The notes under the pieces were generated by a model. That model was not told the DNA's origin. It searched no databases and worked only from the letters and a program-made list of their open reading frames with translations. 64,000 nucleotides of DNA from JAYFNU01 sp964622315 (GTDB lineage: Bacteria; Bacillota; Clostridia; Oscillospirales; Ruminococcaceae), in the NCBI GenBank assembly GCA_964622315.1, contig CAZUOY010000003.1, forward strand, positions 5,811 to 69,810, in the 5' to 3' direction. The position numbers and the translations under genes are program-made. Of this stretch, positions 9,532 to 19,071 are shown in pieces; the first letter of the stretch is position 1; every line of letters begins with the position of its first letter.

Positions 9532-12500
9532 TTACTTCAGACGAACTAAAGAGTTAAGCTCAAAGGAATAGATAATTATCTCCTTAACGGGCTTCTCCAG
9601 CCGCTTATTCAGCGCGCGTTCATAAAGTGAAAGCTGCGCACTGTAGCGGTCGACAAGCTCATCAGCTGTTTTAACGCGGTCCGATTTGTAATCTATTAAA
9701 ACCGCGCCGTCCTCCTCTAATAAAACACAGTCTGCAATGCCCTGAATAAGCACGGTTCCGTCTGTGTCACCGCTTAGCGGAAAGATAGAGGAAGCGAAAA
9801 CGGCGTCAATGAACGCAAATTCGCGAAGACAGCGCGGCGCGGCAACTATTCGTCTGCCAAGCTCGCCCGCAAACAGTCGTTCCAGCTTTTCAATGCTGAC
9901 GCTTTCAGCCGAAACTGGGTCAATATATTCTCCCTTAACCAACCGTTCAAGCTCTGCTTTTGCCGATACCGCGGCGGCGCGATAGTCGGCGAGCTGCATA
10001 AACAGGTGTATTGCCGTTCCCTTTTCCGCGCCAGAAAGAGCAGCTCTCGCGAAGGTCGGTTTATAAAGTGACGCGCCCGACTTATGTGAAAGCTCGCTTA
10101 CCGAAAGCTTGGTGGGTATTCCGAACAAAGCCTCGTTTTTATAGCGGAAGCTGAGCTTTCTGTCTATTTCCGTTACTGTTTTTGGGTCTGCGTCAGGTTC
10201 GGCGGTTTCCTTTGTCTCTACTTGAGATTCCGTAGGCAAAGCGCCGAGGCGCACCTCAAGAAAGCCGCAAACATGGTCGCTTGCGTTAAGGGCTTTAACT
10301 AAGCAGTTTCGCGGGTCGCAAAGAAGGCCGAGCAGTATCCAATCAAGAAATGAGTTGTAGGAGTTTACGGCAAACGGAAGCGGCTTTCCAAGCGCCGCTG
10401 TCAGAGAAAGAGCGTCCAAAGTTTTACTCACGTCGTTTACAGTTCCGCAGACAATGAGCTTCTGCTTTGCCCTTGTAAGCGCGACGTAAAGCACGCGCAT
10501 TTCCTCGTTTTTCGTGTTGAGTCGGCTTTCGAGACTCAAAGCCGCAAAACCCACGCTTTTCTTTGCTATGAAGGATACCTTATCGGGCATAGGTTGCTTT
10601 CTTTTTAATCCAGCGCCGAGCGCGGCGCTGAACAAAAGCGGGCTGTCGGTGCTGTCTTGAAGGTTAAAGTTTTTATTCGCGTCGGCGAGAATTACAACAG
10701 GCCACTCAAGCCCCTTTGATTTGTGTACGGAGATAACGCAAACCGCGTCGGAAGGCGGGGAAAAACCGCCTGTATCAGGCGATTTGTCGGCGCGCGCGGC
10801 GCGTTCGCAAACAGCAAGAAAATGCGAGAGCGAGCTGTTGTCGCCCCTGTCAAACGCGCTCGCATACTCAACAAGCCGCCTTAAATTATTCCGCCGCGCA
10901 TTAAAGTCCGCACCCGCGCAAAGAAGCACCTCGCTTGAGGTTTTGTCGAGCGCGAAGCGTACGGTTTCCGCGAGCAAGGAGGAACGCGCAAAGGAGCGAA
11001 GCTCGGTGAGTGTGCGGACAAAGTCTACGCAGTGAGGGTCGCGATTTCGCAACACAAGGGTATAAAACGGCGCGGTTTTGTCACCGCAACGTAGCTTTAA
11101 GAGTTCGTCCTCTGTGAAACCGAATAGGGGAGAGAGCATAACCGAGCAAAGCTCAAGACTGCGCCTCGGATTATCAATAATTCTCAGCAGCGCCATAGCG
11201 ACGGCAACCTCGCTTGAGGAAAAAAAGTTGTCGTTGCTGTCTGTCCACGCGCGAACTCCGCTCTCATCAAGAGCCTGTTTGTAAGCCGCCGCTTTATCCT
11301 TTACGGAACGCAACAGAATGCAGAAATCTCCCGCACGGCAAGGACGAAGCCCCTCTTTATCACGGACCTTGTAGCCACCGTCGATAAGCTCTTTGATTCT
11401 TCTCGCAAGTTGGACCGGCTCCGAGACGCAGAGCTTGTCAAGAAGGTGCAGTTCAAGCCCGTGTTCGTCGTCGTTCGGCGACGCGTCAAAGGGCATAAGA
11501 GCTTCTCCGTCGTAGTCGGTGCCGCCGGCTTTATCGGACATAATTTTTGAGAAAACTGTATTTACCGCGTCAATAACCGAAAGAGAGCTTCTGAAATTAT
11601 TAGTAAGGTCAATTCTTTTGGGATACAGTCCCGCCTCATCCGGATAACATGCGTTTCGGCGCGAAACAAAGATTGTGGGGTCGGCGCGTCGGAAGCTATA
11701 GATACTCTGCTTTACGTCACCGACAAAGAAAAGATTCTTTTCATCGCGTGAAACCAGCTTGAAGATGAGGTCTTGTATCTCGTTTGTATCCTGATACTCG
11801 TCAACAAGTATAAAGTCAAAGCGTGTGGAAATTTCGTCACAGACCTTAGTCCTCGTTCCGTCCTCGCCGCAAAGAAGCTTAAGAGTAAGTCGCTCAATGT
11901 CAGAAAAATCGAAGGTGCGGCGGCTGAGCTTTTCCTCAAAAAGCAGTTCGCGGTATCGTTTAGCCGCGAAAAACAGAGTTTTCACCGCTGAGAGGGCGGC
12001 ACTGCGGTCGGAAAAATAATCCGCACCGTTACTTACAAAAACGGTCTCTGCAAGCTTTGTAACTATATCCTTCGCCTTATCTCGAAGTGTTTTTACTCTT
12101 TCCTTTACGTCTTCGTCAGCTTGTTTGCCTGAGCAAAAGCGTTTGAAGTTAAGGGAGTTAACGACTAAAAAGCAGCCGTCCCAATCCCCCTTATCGGCAA
12201 AGGCTGAAAGGCGGTTGACGCAGTCGAGGTCAGCGTTCAACGTATCTTGAGTGCTTGAAAAGCAAGGGTCGTCAGCGCAGAGCGAAAGAGCCTCAAGAAT
12301 ATAACTTTTTGCCGAGTCGAGAGCTTCTTTTGTATATGTAAGAAGCATCATCCCTGCGCGAGTTTTCTGAATTGGAAGTTCGCTTGAAAGCTCCGAGATA
12401 CATTCACTTTCCCAGTTGCTCGGAAAGGCGAGGTTGCTTTCAAACCTATCAAGCTTCAATATTAGCTCGGCGGTTGCGTTATCGCTTCTCGCCTTGCCGA

Positions 12501-12987
12501 AAAGCTCGCTGAGTTCTTTAATGCCGCTTGAGTCGTCACCGTACAATTCAAGCAGCGCCGCTTCCATGGCGCCGTCGCTCAGCGACGAGGCTGTCAGCGC
12601 GTCACAGACGGTAAAATCGAAGGGAATATCCAAAAGACTGAAATACTCTCGCAAAAGAGCTATGCAAAAGGAATGAACGGTGCTAATGGACGCACGCTTC
12701 AAGAGCAGATTTTGACGTTTAAGCCGTCTGTTATCGGGGTCTTCGCTTATCCTCGCTTGCAGATGTGAACGAAGAAGCGCGGCAATATTATCAGCCGCGG
12801 CATTAGTGAAGGTTACGGCAAGAAAGCGGTCGGCGTCAACGTCAAGGCTCTCGTCGCAGACAATACGCATAATGCGCTCAACAAGCACAGAGGTTTTTCC
12901 GCTGCCGGCCGCCGCCGAAACAAGAACAGTGCCATCGCGGGCTTCAATCGCGTGAAGCTGGCTTTCGGTAAACACTTTTTCGCTCAT
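9532..12987 (-). CDS. addA: ATP-dependent helicase/nuclease subunit A
   Basis: 1151 residues, the usual AddA length. The N-terminal UvrD-like helicase has Walker A AAAGSGKTSVL (about residue 27), the DEYQDTN Walker B region and later SF1 motifs. The C-terminal RecB-type nuclease domain has GIADCVLLEEDGAVLIDYKSD, containing the catalytic Asp and the DYK. AddAB processes double-strand breaks for RecA loading and degrades linear foreign DNA. The ATG overlaps the addB stop by 4 nt, so addB-addA are co-translated. It is followed by a terminator. Confidence 0.97.
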   Translation of the reverse strand: MSEKVFTESQLHAIEARDGTVLVSAAAGSGKTSVLVERIMRIVCDESLDVDADRFLAVTFTNAAADNIAALLRSHLQARISEDPDNRRLKRQNLLLKRASISTVHSFCIALLREYFSLLDIPFDFTVCDALTASSLSDGAMEAALLELYGDDSSGIKELSELFGKARSDNATAELILKLDRFESNLAFPSNWESECISELSSELPIQKTRAGMMLLTYTKEALDSAKSYILEALSLCADDPCFSSTQDTLNADLDCVNRLSAFADKGDWDGCFLVVNSLNFKRFCSGKQADEDVKERVKTLRDKAKDIVTKLAETVFVSNGADYFSDRSAALSAVKTLFFAAKRYRELLFEEKLSRRTFDFSDIERLTLKLLCGEDGTRTKVCDEISTRFDFILVDEYQDTNEIQDLIFKLVSRDEKNLFFVGDVKQSIYSFRRADPTIFVSRRNACYPDEAGLYPKRIDLTNNFRSSLSVIDAVNTVFSKIMSDKAGGTDYDGEALMPFDASPNDDEHGLELHLLDKLCVSEPVQLARRIKELIDGGYKVRDKEGLRPCRAGDFCILLRSVKDKAAAYKQALDESGVRAWTDSNDNFFSSSEVAVAMALLRIIDNPRRSLELCSVMLSPLFGFTEDELLKLRCGDKTAPFYTLVLRNRDPHCVDFVRTLTELRSFARSSLLAETVRFALDKTSSEVLLCAGADFNARRNNLRRLVEYASAFDRGDNSSLSHFLAVCERAARADKSPDTGGFSPPSDAVCVISVHKSKGLEWPVVILADANKNFNLQDSTDSPLLFSAALGAGLKRKQPMPDKVSFIAKKSVGFAALSLESRLNTKNEEMRVLYVALTRAKQKLIVCGTVNDVSKTLDALSLTAALGKPLPFAVNSYNSFLDWILLGLLCDPRNCLVKALNASDHVCGFLEVRLGALPTESQVETKETAEPDADPKTVTEIDRKLSFRYKNEALFGIPTKLSVSELSHKSGASLYKPTFARAALSGAEKGTAIHLFMQLADYRAAAVSAKAELERLVKGEYIDPVSAESVSIEKLERLFAGELGRRIVAAPRCLREFAFIDAVFASSIFPLSGDTDGTVLIQGIADCVLLEEDGAVLIDYKSDRVKTADELVDRYSAQLSLYERALNKRLEKPVKEIIIYSFELNSLVRLK

Positions 12988-15900
12988 GCTTTTTCGCCTC
13001 CCTCCTCCGATGATTCACAGAAAAGATTTTCAGCACTTGCCATTTTCCGAGTTTCGCAAACTCTGTCCTTTCGGCAAACGGCAGCATAATCACAATTATC
13101 GCACACAAGCTTCCCTTCGCTTTTTTCAACAGGGAACGCCGCTATGTTACCGTCATATAGAGCCGAAGCCATTTCAGCGACTATACCGTCGATATGCCGC
13201 TGAATAAGTCCGAATTTTTCAAGGGTTGCAAGCTTTTCCGAGCTTTTCAAAGTGCCGCCTTTATTGAGAGTAACGGGAATAAAAACCCCGCCAATCGAAT
13301 GCTCCATCGCCTTTATAACGGTCTCGTCTTCAAATACAAGCCCGTCCATGCGATATGCCTTTTTTGCGCTATCCTCCGCGTTCTTTGAATCGGACGCGGG
13401 CTGAGGGTCGCAGGGCATATACATAACCGCCGCGGGTACGGCGTTTTCATATCTTCCGTTATCCTTGTCGCAGGCGGTAAAAAGATAAAGAAGCATCTGT
13501 ATATTCAGCCCGTTAAAAACGTCGTTAAGCGAAAACTTCTTTCCACCTGTTTTATAATCCACTACGCGGATATAACTCTTTCCGTTTGCGTTAAGGAGGT
13601 CAACTCGGTCAATCTTTCCCACAACGCGAACGGTTTTTCCGTTAGGAAGTTTATAGACAATAGGGTTTAATCCCTCTGAGTCGGAAATCGGAAGTTCAAA
13701 GTCGCATGGACGAAATTCACTGACAGTTTGTTCTTCGCGAAGCCGCAATAACAGTCTCGCCGACTGTGCCTTAAGCCGCTCAAGCAGGTAACGTATTCTG
13801 GGATTTGTTTTTGCAAGGTCACCAATTCTCTCGCAAATAACCGTTTCTGCCGAGTCGTATGCAAGCTGACGTAGTGTTTCCTCGTCCGTAGAGGTAAGCT
13901 CTCCGTTTAAGCCGCGCATTACGTTTTCAAGCACGGAATGAACAAAGGTGCCCGCTTCAATCGGCGATATTTCTGCCTTCCTCAGCGGTTCTACTTTCAT
14001 CACGTACTTCATAAAGAAGCTAAAGGGACACTGCTCATAGGTTTCAATTCTGCTTGCAGAAAGATACAAATCCTGACCTAACACAGCTTCCATTTCGCTT
14101 TTGTCTTTTATTATGTGGACAGCGTCCTCCGCCGCCTTTTTTGCAAGCGCCGAGGCGGATTTTGCCGCGGACGCCTCTAAAGATTTCATTAAGACTGTGT
14201 TGCCCTTTTCGCAGGCTTGAGCATACGCGCGAAGGGCCGTTTCGTCGTTCACGACGAAACGCGCCGCCGCTTTCGCGGAAAGCGGCGCGCCTGCCGCGTT
14301 CCCTTCAAGGAACGCGGCGGCCTTCGCGCTTACCGAAAGCGCTGAGCCGTTTTGGTCGAATTTAGCATAACAAAGATAAAGCCGTTCGCTCGCGGCGGTA
14401 AGAGCGCGGTAAAGATAATGCTCCTCACTTGCCGCGGAGTCCTCAAAGCAGCGACTGAGACTTACCCCCTCGCCGCTTAAAATGTCACGCTCAGAGAAGG
14501 AAAGAAGCGGCGCGTCAAATGAGTTTTTTGGAAAAACCCCGTCGTTTAAACCCAGCACGAAAACAGCACGCGGGTTGTTCATTCTCATTCGGTTTGCCGC
14601 GCCGAAGGTGACCTCGCACAAGGACGGAGGGATATCAGAAAGCAAAGTCGCGGAGGCTATAAGCGTTAAATAACGCTTAATTTCCGACAGGGAGAAATCA
14701 TCGTCACCCAAGGTGTCATATAACTCATCAATAATGTTGAGTGCCGCGGAAGCCTCTGAAATTTCCTTCTCGCCGAGCTTTTCAATTATTTTGGGTGCGC
14801 CTGCCTTTTCAAACAAATCATATACTATTTTCAGTGCTTCGCGTCCGGAAACGCCCTTAATGCTTTCAATATAATTGCTTACAAGCGTTGAAACACGAGC
14901 GCGCGCCGACTCGATTATTTGAAGCCGAGCATTGTCGGGCTTTGCGTCAAGTCCGTCGGGATTCTTTGTGAAGGGCGCATACCAAGCGCCGCCGTCTATG
15001 TTCCAAACAAAAGCATAGTTGGAAAGCAGGTCAACGGCTTCGTCGGAAATATCAAACAAGGAGGTTTTAAGTAAGGATATAAGCTTTTCGGTGGAAATTC
15101 CGTCCGAAATGGAAAGAGCTGAAAGGAAAAAACGTATCACGGGTGACACGAGCATATTATCGTTGTCATCAAGAAATAGCGGGATGCCATAAAGCTCAAA
15201 GGTGCGCTTAACGGCGAAGCGGTAGCGTGCGGTATCCCGCGCAACGACAGCGATGTCAGAATAGTCGTAGCCCTCGTCGCGCACAAGGGCGGATATTTCG
15301 TCAGCCACTGCCTCCGCCTCGGAATAAAGGTCGCGCCCTTCGATTTTATAAATGCCGTCGGTGGAAGCGTCAAGCTTCTTTCCGTTTGCGAAAAAGCTCT
15401 CCGCCGCTTTCAAGCCGTCCGCCTTATATCGATACAGATTGTTTAGCGAATTGGTTATGTAAACCTCGCTTCCCCGCTTTTTCGCGAGGAAGGAAAGCCG
15501 CCGCGCATTTTTGCGAACAAAGCTGAAGCTGTCGTCTGCGTCCGAATAGATATCGTCACAGCAAAAGGTGCAGTAAACCTCGTCCGCCGCTGAAATTATC
15601 CCGCTAATCATCTGAAACTCAGGCTCAGTGAAGCCGGTAAAGCCGTCAAATAAGACGGTCTTGCCTTTAAAATAATCGGCGTTCCCGCAAAGACGCGCCG
15701 CATGGGTCAGCTCGTCCGCGCTGTCTTGAAAGCGGTTTTTGATTATTCCCTCGTATGCCGCCCAGATGAGCGAAAGCTCTTTGAGTTTGGCGTTTGAAAG
15801 TGGGCTTTGTGCCTTTTCTGCGGCGCTTAAAAGAAGCTCGCTTGAGCCGCCCGCGTTTTTAAGCTCGTTAATTACGTCGGCGGCGAGAGAATAAAAGGCT

Positions 15901-16256
15901 GGGTCGTTTTTGTGGCGTCGATAGAAAACGATATCGCCGCCAAGCGAGTGCACCGCTTGCCTTAACAGCACCGCGCGAAGGGGGTCGCTTATCATTCGCG
16001 TTACCCCACCGCCGCACTCGTTGAAAATATCGCGACAGAGTCTCTTGAAATTTTTAATTTCGGCGAGTGATGAAGCCTTACCGTTCAAGCGAAGCGCAAG
16101 GTTGCGCTCGAAATAAAAGGACGCTTGCTCCGGCACGACGATAAGACAGGGCTTACCCTCGGCGGCTTTCTTTTCTACCGTTCTCATAACGGCTTCGCTT
16201 TTACCGCTTCCCGCACGACCGATAATAAGTCTTAACACAGCGCCGCCTCCGTTCAA
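12984..16256 (-). CDS. addB: ATP-dependent helicase/deoxyribonuclease subunit B
   Basis: 1090 residues. The N-terminus has Walker A GRAGSGKSEAVM. The C-terminal nuclease domain contains RVVDYKTGGKKFS, and the iron-sulfur cluster cysteines appear split as in AddB: one in YEQCPFSFF and three in VCDNCDYAAVC plus the following Cys-containing stretch. This is the partner of AddA in the AddAB recombination nuclease. It lies immediately upstream of addA with a 4-nt overlap. It is preceded by a short AT-rich gap holding the spoIIR terminator, and its own promoter should lie there. Confidence 0.96.
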   Translation of the reverse strand: MNGGGAVLRLIIGRAGSGKSEAVMRTVEKKAAEGKPCLIVVPEQASFYFERNLALRLNGKASSLAEIKNFKRLCRDIFNECGGGVTRMISDPLRAVLLRQAVHSLGGDIVFYRRHKNDPAFYSLAADVINELKNAGGSSELLLSAAEKAQSPLSNAKLKELSLIWAAYEGIIKNRFQDSADELTHAARLCGNADYFKGKTVLFDGFTGFTEPEFQMISGIISAADEVYCTFCCDDIYSDADDSFSFVRKNARRLSFLAKKRGSEVYITNSLNNLYRYKADGLKAAESFFANGKKLDASTDGIYKIEGRDLYSEAEAVADEISALVRDEGYDYSDIAVVARDTARYRFAVKRTFELYGIPLFLDDNDNMLVSPVIRFFLSALSISDGISTEKLISLLKTSLFDISDEAVDLLSNYAFVWNIDGGAWYAPFTKNPDGLDAKPDNARLQIIESARARVSTLVSNYIESIKGVSGREALKIVYDLFEKAGAPKIIEKLGEKEISEASAALNIIDELYDTLGDDDFSLSEIKRYLTLIASATLLSDIPPSLCEVTFGAANRMRMNNPRAVFVLGLNDGVFPKNSFDAPLLSFSERDILSGEGVSLSRCFEDSAASEEHYLYRALTAASERLYLCYAKFDQNGSALSVSAKAAAFLEGNAAGAPLSAKAAARFVVNDETALRAYAQACEKGNTVLMKSLEASAAKSASALAKKAAEDAVHIIKDKSEMEAVLGQDLYLSASRIETYEQCPFSFFMKYVMKVEPLRKAEISPIEAGTFVHSVLENVMRGLNGELTSTDEETLRQLAYDSAETVICERIGDLAKTNPRIRYLLERLKAQSARLLLRLREEQTVSEFRPCDFELPISDSEGLNPIVYKLPNGKTVRVVGKIDRVDLLNANGKSYIRVVDYKTGGKKFSLNDVFNGLNIQMLLYLFTACDKDNGRYENAVPAAVMYMPCDPQPASDSKNAEDSAKKAYRMDGLVFEDETVIKAMEHSIGGVFIPVTLNKGGTLKSSEKLATLEKFGLIQRHIDGIVAEMASALYDGNIAAFPVEKSEGKLVCDNCDYAAVCRKDRVCETRKMASAENLFCESSEEGGEKA

Positions 16257-16311
16257 TGTGATAGTTCAATTCTATAATAACATTTGTTCTTTTTCAATCG
16301 GGATTATGCCT

Positions 16312-16345
16312 AAAAAAATCCGCGCGCCTTGTCAGCGTGCGGATT
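16312..16345 (-). terminator. terminator overlapping the spoIIR stop codon
   Basis: On the minus strand the stem AATCCGCACGC / GCGCGCGGATT (one G-U pair) is followed by seven T. The loop contains the spoIIR TGA stop, and the 5' arm encodes the last codons. Translation termination therefore occurs inside the hairpin. Confidence 0.85.
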
Positions 16346-16943
16346 CCTTCTTAAACAGTTCCTGAAACAGTTCTTCAATTTTAAATCGTATTTCGAATTC
16401 CTCATAGCCCGTCGCTATCGAGCGCTCCTCGTCGGTATAGCTTTCCAGCGCATCAGGCTTTTCGTCAACAGCACTTGAAAGGCAGACGGCAGGGTAGAGC
16501 ATACACCACCAGTTTTTTCCGCCGCCATCTCCGAGAACAATCCTCACCGCGTCGTATTCTCCCGCTGGAAGCGTAATGTCATCGTAGCTTCTTTCGTCAA
16601 AATACGTCTTGCACAAAACTGCGCTTGCGCCATAGTTAAAGCCGTTTTCGCAAAGCGTTCTCTCGGCGGTCTCTTTAAAAGAGGGAAGCGAAAGCTCGCA
16701 AGCACCGAGCATTTGGTCTTTGCTGACCGCGCTTTTTGACAGAGCCGCCGATTTACTTAAAACGGCGTCGCGAACAAGCAGCTTAACCGACTGGTCCTCG
16801 TCACTGTCAGAGTTCGCTATTATATGAAGCCTAAGAGTGTCGCCGCGTAGTTCTTCGCATGCGGCTGAAAAGGGAAGCTGTGCCGCAACCGATACTATTC
16901 CGATTATTAGCGCGAAGATAAGTGAAAGCTCTAATTTTTTCAT
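16332..16943 (-). CDS. spoIIR: stage II sporulation protein R
   Basis: 203 residues with an N-terminal signal/TM segment (about 5-25) and the conserved SpoIIR core LRLHIIANSDSDEDQSVKLL. SpoIIR is made in the forespore under sigma-F and is secreted to trigger SpoIIGA cleavage of pro-sigma-E in the mother cell. Its presence marks the organism as a spore former or a recent descendant of one. It is monocistronic here: a terminator ends it and the ispE stop lies about 90 nt upstream. I could not identify a convincing sigma-F promoter by eye in the 16,944-17,035 gap. Confidence 0.95.
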   Translation of the reverse strand: MKKLELSLIFALIIGIVSVAAQLPFSAACEELRGDTLRLHIIANSDSDEDQSVKLLVRDAVLSKSAALSKSAVSKDQMLGACELSLPSFKETAERTLCENGFNYGASAVLCKTYFDERSYDDITLPAGEYDAVRIVLGDGGGKNWWCMLYPAVCLSSAVDEKPDALESYTDEERSIATGYEEFEIRFKIEELFQELFKKESAR

Positions 16944-17035
16944 AAGTAAAACGCCTGCCCTTCATTCTGAGAAGCTTGGGTTTTCGCTGCTTCGTTTCTG
17001 AAAAGAGCATTGGCGTTATTAAAAATAATATTCAA

Positions 17036-17917
17036 CTATCTTTCGTAAATTATTCGTACACCCTGCTTTTCGGGACGCGCCGCATAAACTAAAAAACCGT
17101 GTCCGAAAAGCTTTGTTTTACACCTTTTCGCTGTAAGCATATCAGGGAATATACCGAAAACCGCCGCGCCGCTGCCTGTAAGTGACGCGCCGAGCGCGCC
17201 TTCTGTAAGCAAGGTGGAAATAAGCTTTTCGGTGGTCTCGTCGTTTTCTATTGTCGCAAAGGAGTTGCATAATAGCGCCGCTGCGTCGGAAGCGTCGCCG
17301 CGTTTAAGAGCCGCGAGCATATCCTCGGTTTTGGGCCGTTCAAACTGCTTTCCGCTGTCAAAAAGAGCGAAAGCCTCCGTGGTGGAGCGTCCCTTTCGCG
17401 GCATTAGAATAACAAGACTGAAATCGGCGTTGTTTTCAATAGGCTCAATTATCTCGCCTATACCCGAAACCAGCGCGGGACTCCCCACTACACAGTAGGG
17501 AACGTCAGCACCGATGCGTTCGGCTGTTTTACATAGCTCGCTTTCGGTAAGACCGAGTGAAAAGAGCCTGTTTAAGCCGATAAGGGTGGCCGCCGCGTCG
17601 GCTGAACCGCCGCCTAACCCCGCTTTGGTTGGAATACGTTTCGTTATTTCTATTTCGAGACCGGGAAGCGGCTGACCGAGCGATTCGAACAGGGCCGCCG
17701 CCGCTTTATAAGCAAGGTTCTTTTCATATCTCGGAAGAAAGCGGGCATTAGAGGTAATGCGAACGCCGTCCTTCTGTGTGCGCTTGATAACCAGCTCGTC
17801 AGAAAGGTTGACGCATATATTGACCATCTCCAAAAGGTGATAGCCGTCCTCGCGAACACCCGTGATGTCGAGGGTAAGGTTAAGTTTAGCGTTAGCGGAA
17901 AGCTTAATCTCTCTCAT
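17036..17917 (-). CDS. ispE: 4-diphosphocytidyl-2-C-methyl-D-erythritol kinase
   Basis: 293 residues, GHMP kinase fold. The N-terminal substrate region KLNLTLDITGVREDGYHLLE and the ATP-binding motif PTKAGLGGGSADAAA are intact, as is the C-terminal TGSGAAVFG loop. IspE phosphorylates CDP-methylerythritol in the MEP isoprenoid pathway. The ATG overlaps the stop of the upstream DUF362 gene by 1 nt, so it is the last gene of the Lrp-aminotransferase-DUF362-ispE operon. Confidence 0.97.
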   Translation of the reverse strand: MREIKLSANAKLNLTLDITGVREDGYHLLEMVNICVNLSDELVIKRTQKDGVRITSNARFLPRYEKNLAYKAAAALFESLGQPLPGLEIEITKRIPTKAGLGGGSADAAATLIGLNRLFSLGLTESELCKTAERIGADVPYCVVGSPALVSGIGEIIEPIENNADFSLVILMPRKGRSTTEAFALFDSGKQFERPKTEDMLAALKRGDASDAAALLCNSFATIENDETTEKLISTLLTEGALGASLTGSGAAVFGIFPDMLTAKRCKTKLFGHGFLVYAARPEKQGVRIIYER

Positions 17918-19071
17918 CAGCGAAGCACCCTAAAAACAAGACTTTTCCGTATTTCAATCGCTCTTTCGGGGCAGACCTCGTGACAGCAAAAACAACTGAT
18001 ACAGGCCTTGTGTTTAATGCTCGCGTATCTTCCGCCCGTTTTCTTAGGAACCAAGTCTATTGTTTTTTGCGGGCAGACCTCTGCACAGTTACCGCAGCCA
18101 ACGCATTTTTCTTTCATAATGTAGGGCTTTGAAACAAGCTTCTTTCTGAAAATATATTTTAAGCCCTTCTTCATCGGTCGCGGGAATTCGTCGGTGCAGT
18201 CTGTCGCGTGGGTAAAGGGAAGCACCGTATCGGTAATGGGCGAGTCAATAAGGGTTCTGTCGCCTATTACAGTAATGTCGCGGACGTTCTCAGGCGCAAG
18301 ACCGCGCTTTATGGATTCGTCTACGGTAGCGGCAACCTTACGCGGAATTCCGATACAATGTGCCGCCGCGCGGTCAAGATAGTAGGGATTTGTTCCGCCG
18401 ATAATAAAGCCGAAGCTGCGCGGATTTCCACCAGAGGGACCGTTTCCCTCCATACCGACCACCGCGTCGATGATGGAAAGGTCGGGTTTGATTAGTTCAC
18501 AAAGCTCTATGACCGAGCCGCAGAAGATGTCGCGCTCCGGAAAGTGAAAATGATGTTCGGTTTTCTGAAGCCCGGGGATTACTCCGAAGATGTTTTTAAC
18601 AGCGCCGGTCATTCCCGCCATAGCGTGTGTTTTTAGCTTTGCGACGTTAATAAAAACGTCACGTTCAAGCATGGCGTTTATTATCTCGAATCGATGTGCG
18701 CCGCATGTTTTGAAAACGCTTGTAAAGTCATAGTTGAGCTCAACTCCGTCGCCTTCAAGCGGCAGTATGCCACAGCCCGAATATATGCTTTTCATGCGGG
18801 AATTTGAGAAGGGACCCGACGGACAGTCGGCAATAAGTATTCTTTTAACGCGGCGCTTTTTTAGCGCGGAAATTACCGCGCTCACGACGGCGGGGTGGGT
18901 AGTCACCGCCTCCTCGGGCGCCGCTCTCATGAGCAGATTAAGCTTTACCACAACGCGGGAGGAAGGCTTCAAAAGCTTATCCATGCCGCTGTTTTGAAAG
19001 ATAAGCTCTACAGCCTCGTCCACGGCATTCTGTTTATATTCGGGTGTGTTTTTTATGATGACCTCGTTCAT
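17917..19071 (-). CDS. DUF362 domain protein with C-terminal 2[4Fe-4S] ferredoxin domain
   Basis: 384 residues. The N-terminal 300 residues match DUF362 (VVVKLNLLMRAAPEEAVTTHP; NVAKLKTHAMAGMTGAVKN). The C-terminus has two CxxCxxCxxxCP clusters, CVGCGNCAEVCP and CISCFCCHEVCP, separated by about 30 residues. The reaction is not established for this family, but an electron-transfer role is likely. It overlaps the aminotransferase gene by 4 nt upstream and touches ispE downstream, so it is inside one operon. Confidence 0.9.
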   Translation of the reverse strand: MNEVIIKNTPEYKQNAVDEAVELIFQNSGMDKLLKPSSRVVVKLNLLMRAAPEEAVTTHPAVVSAVISALKKRRVKRILIADCPSGPFSNSRMKSIYSGCGILPLEGDGVELNYDFTSVFKTCGAHRFEIINAMLERDVFINVAKLKTHAMAGMTGAVKNIFGVIPGLQKTEHHFHFPERDIFCGSVIELCELIKPDLSIIDAVVGMEGNGPSGGNPRSFGFIIGGTNPYYLDRAAAHCIGIPRKVAATVDESIKRGLAPENVRDITVIGDRTLIDSPITDTVLPFTHATDCTDEFPRPMKKGLKYIFRKKLVSKPYIMKEKCVGCGNCAEVCPQKTIDLVPKKTGGRYASIKHKACISCFCCHEVCPERAIEIRKSLVFRVLR

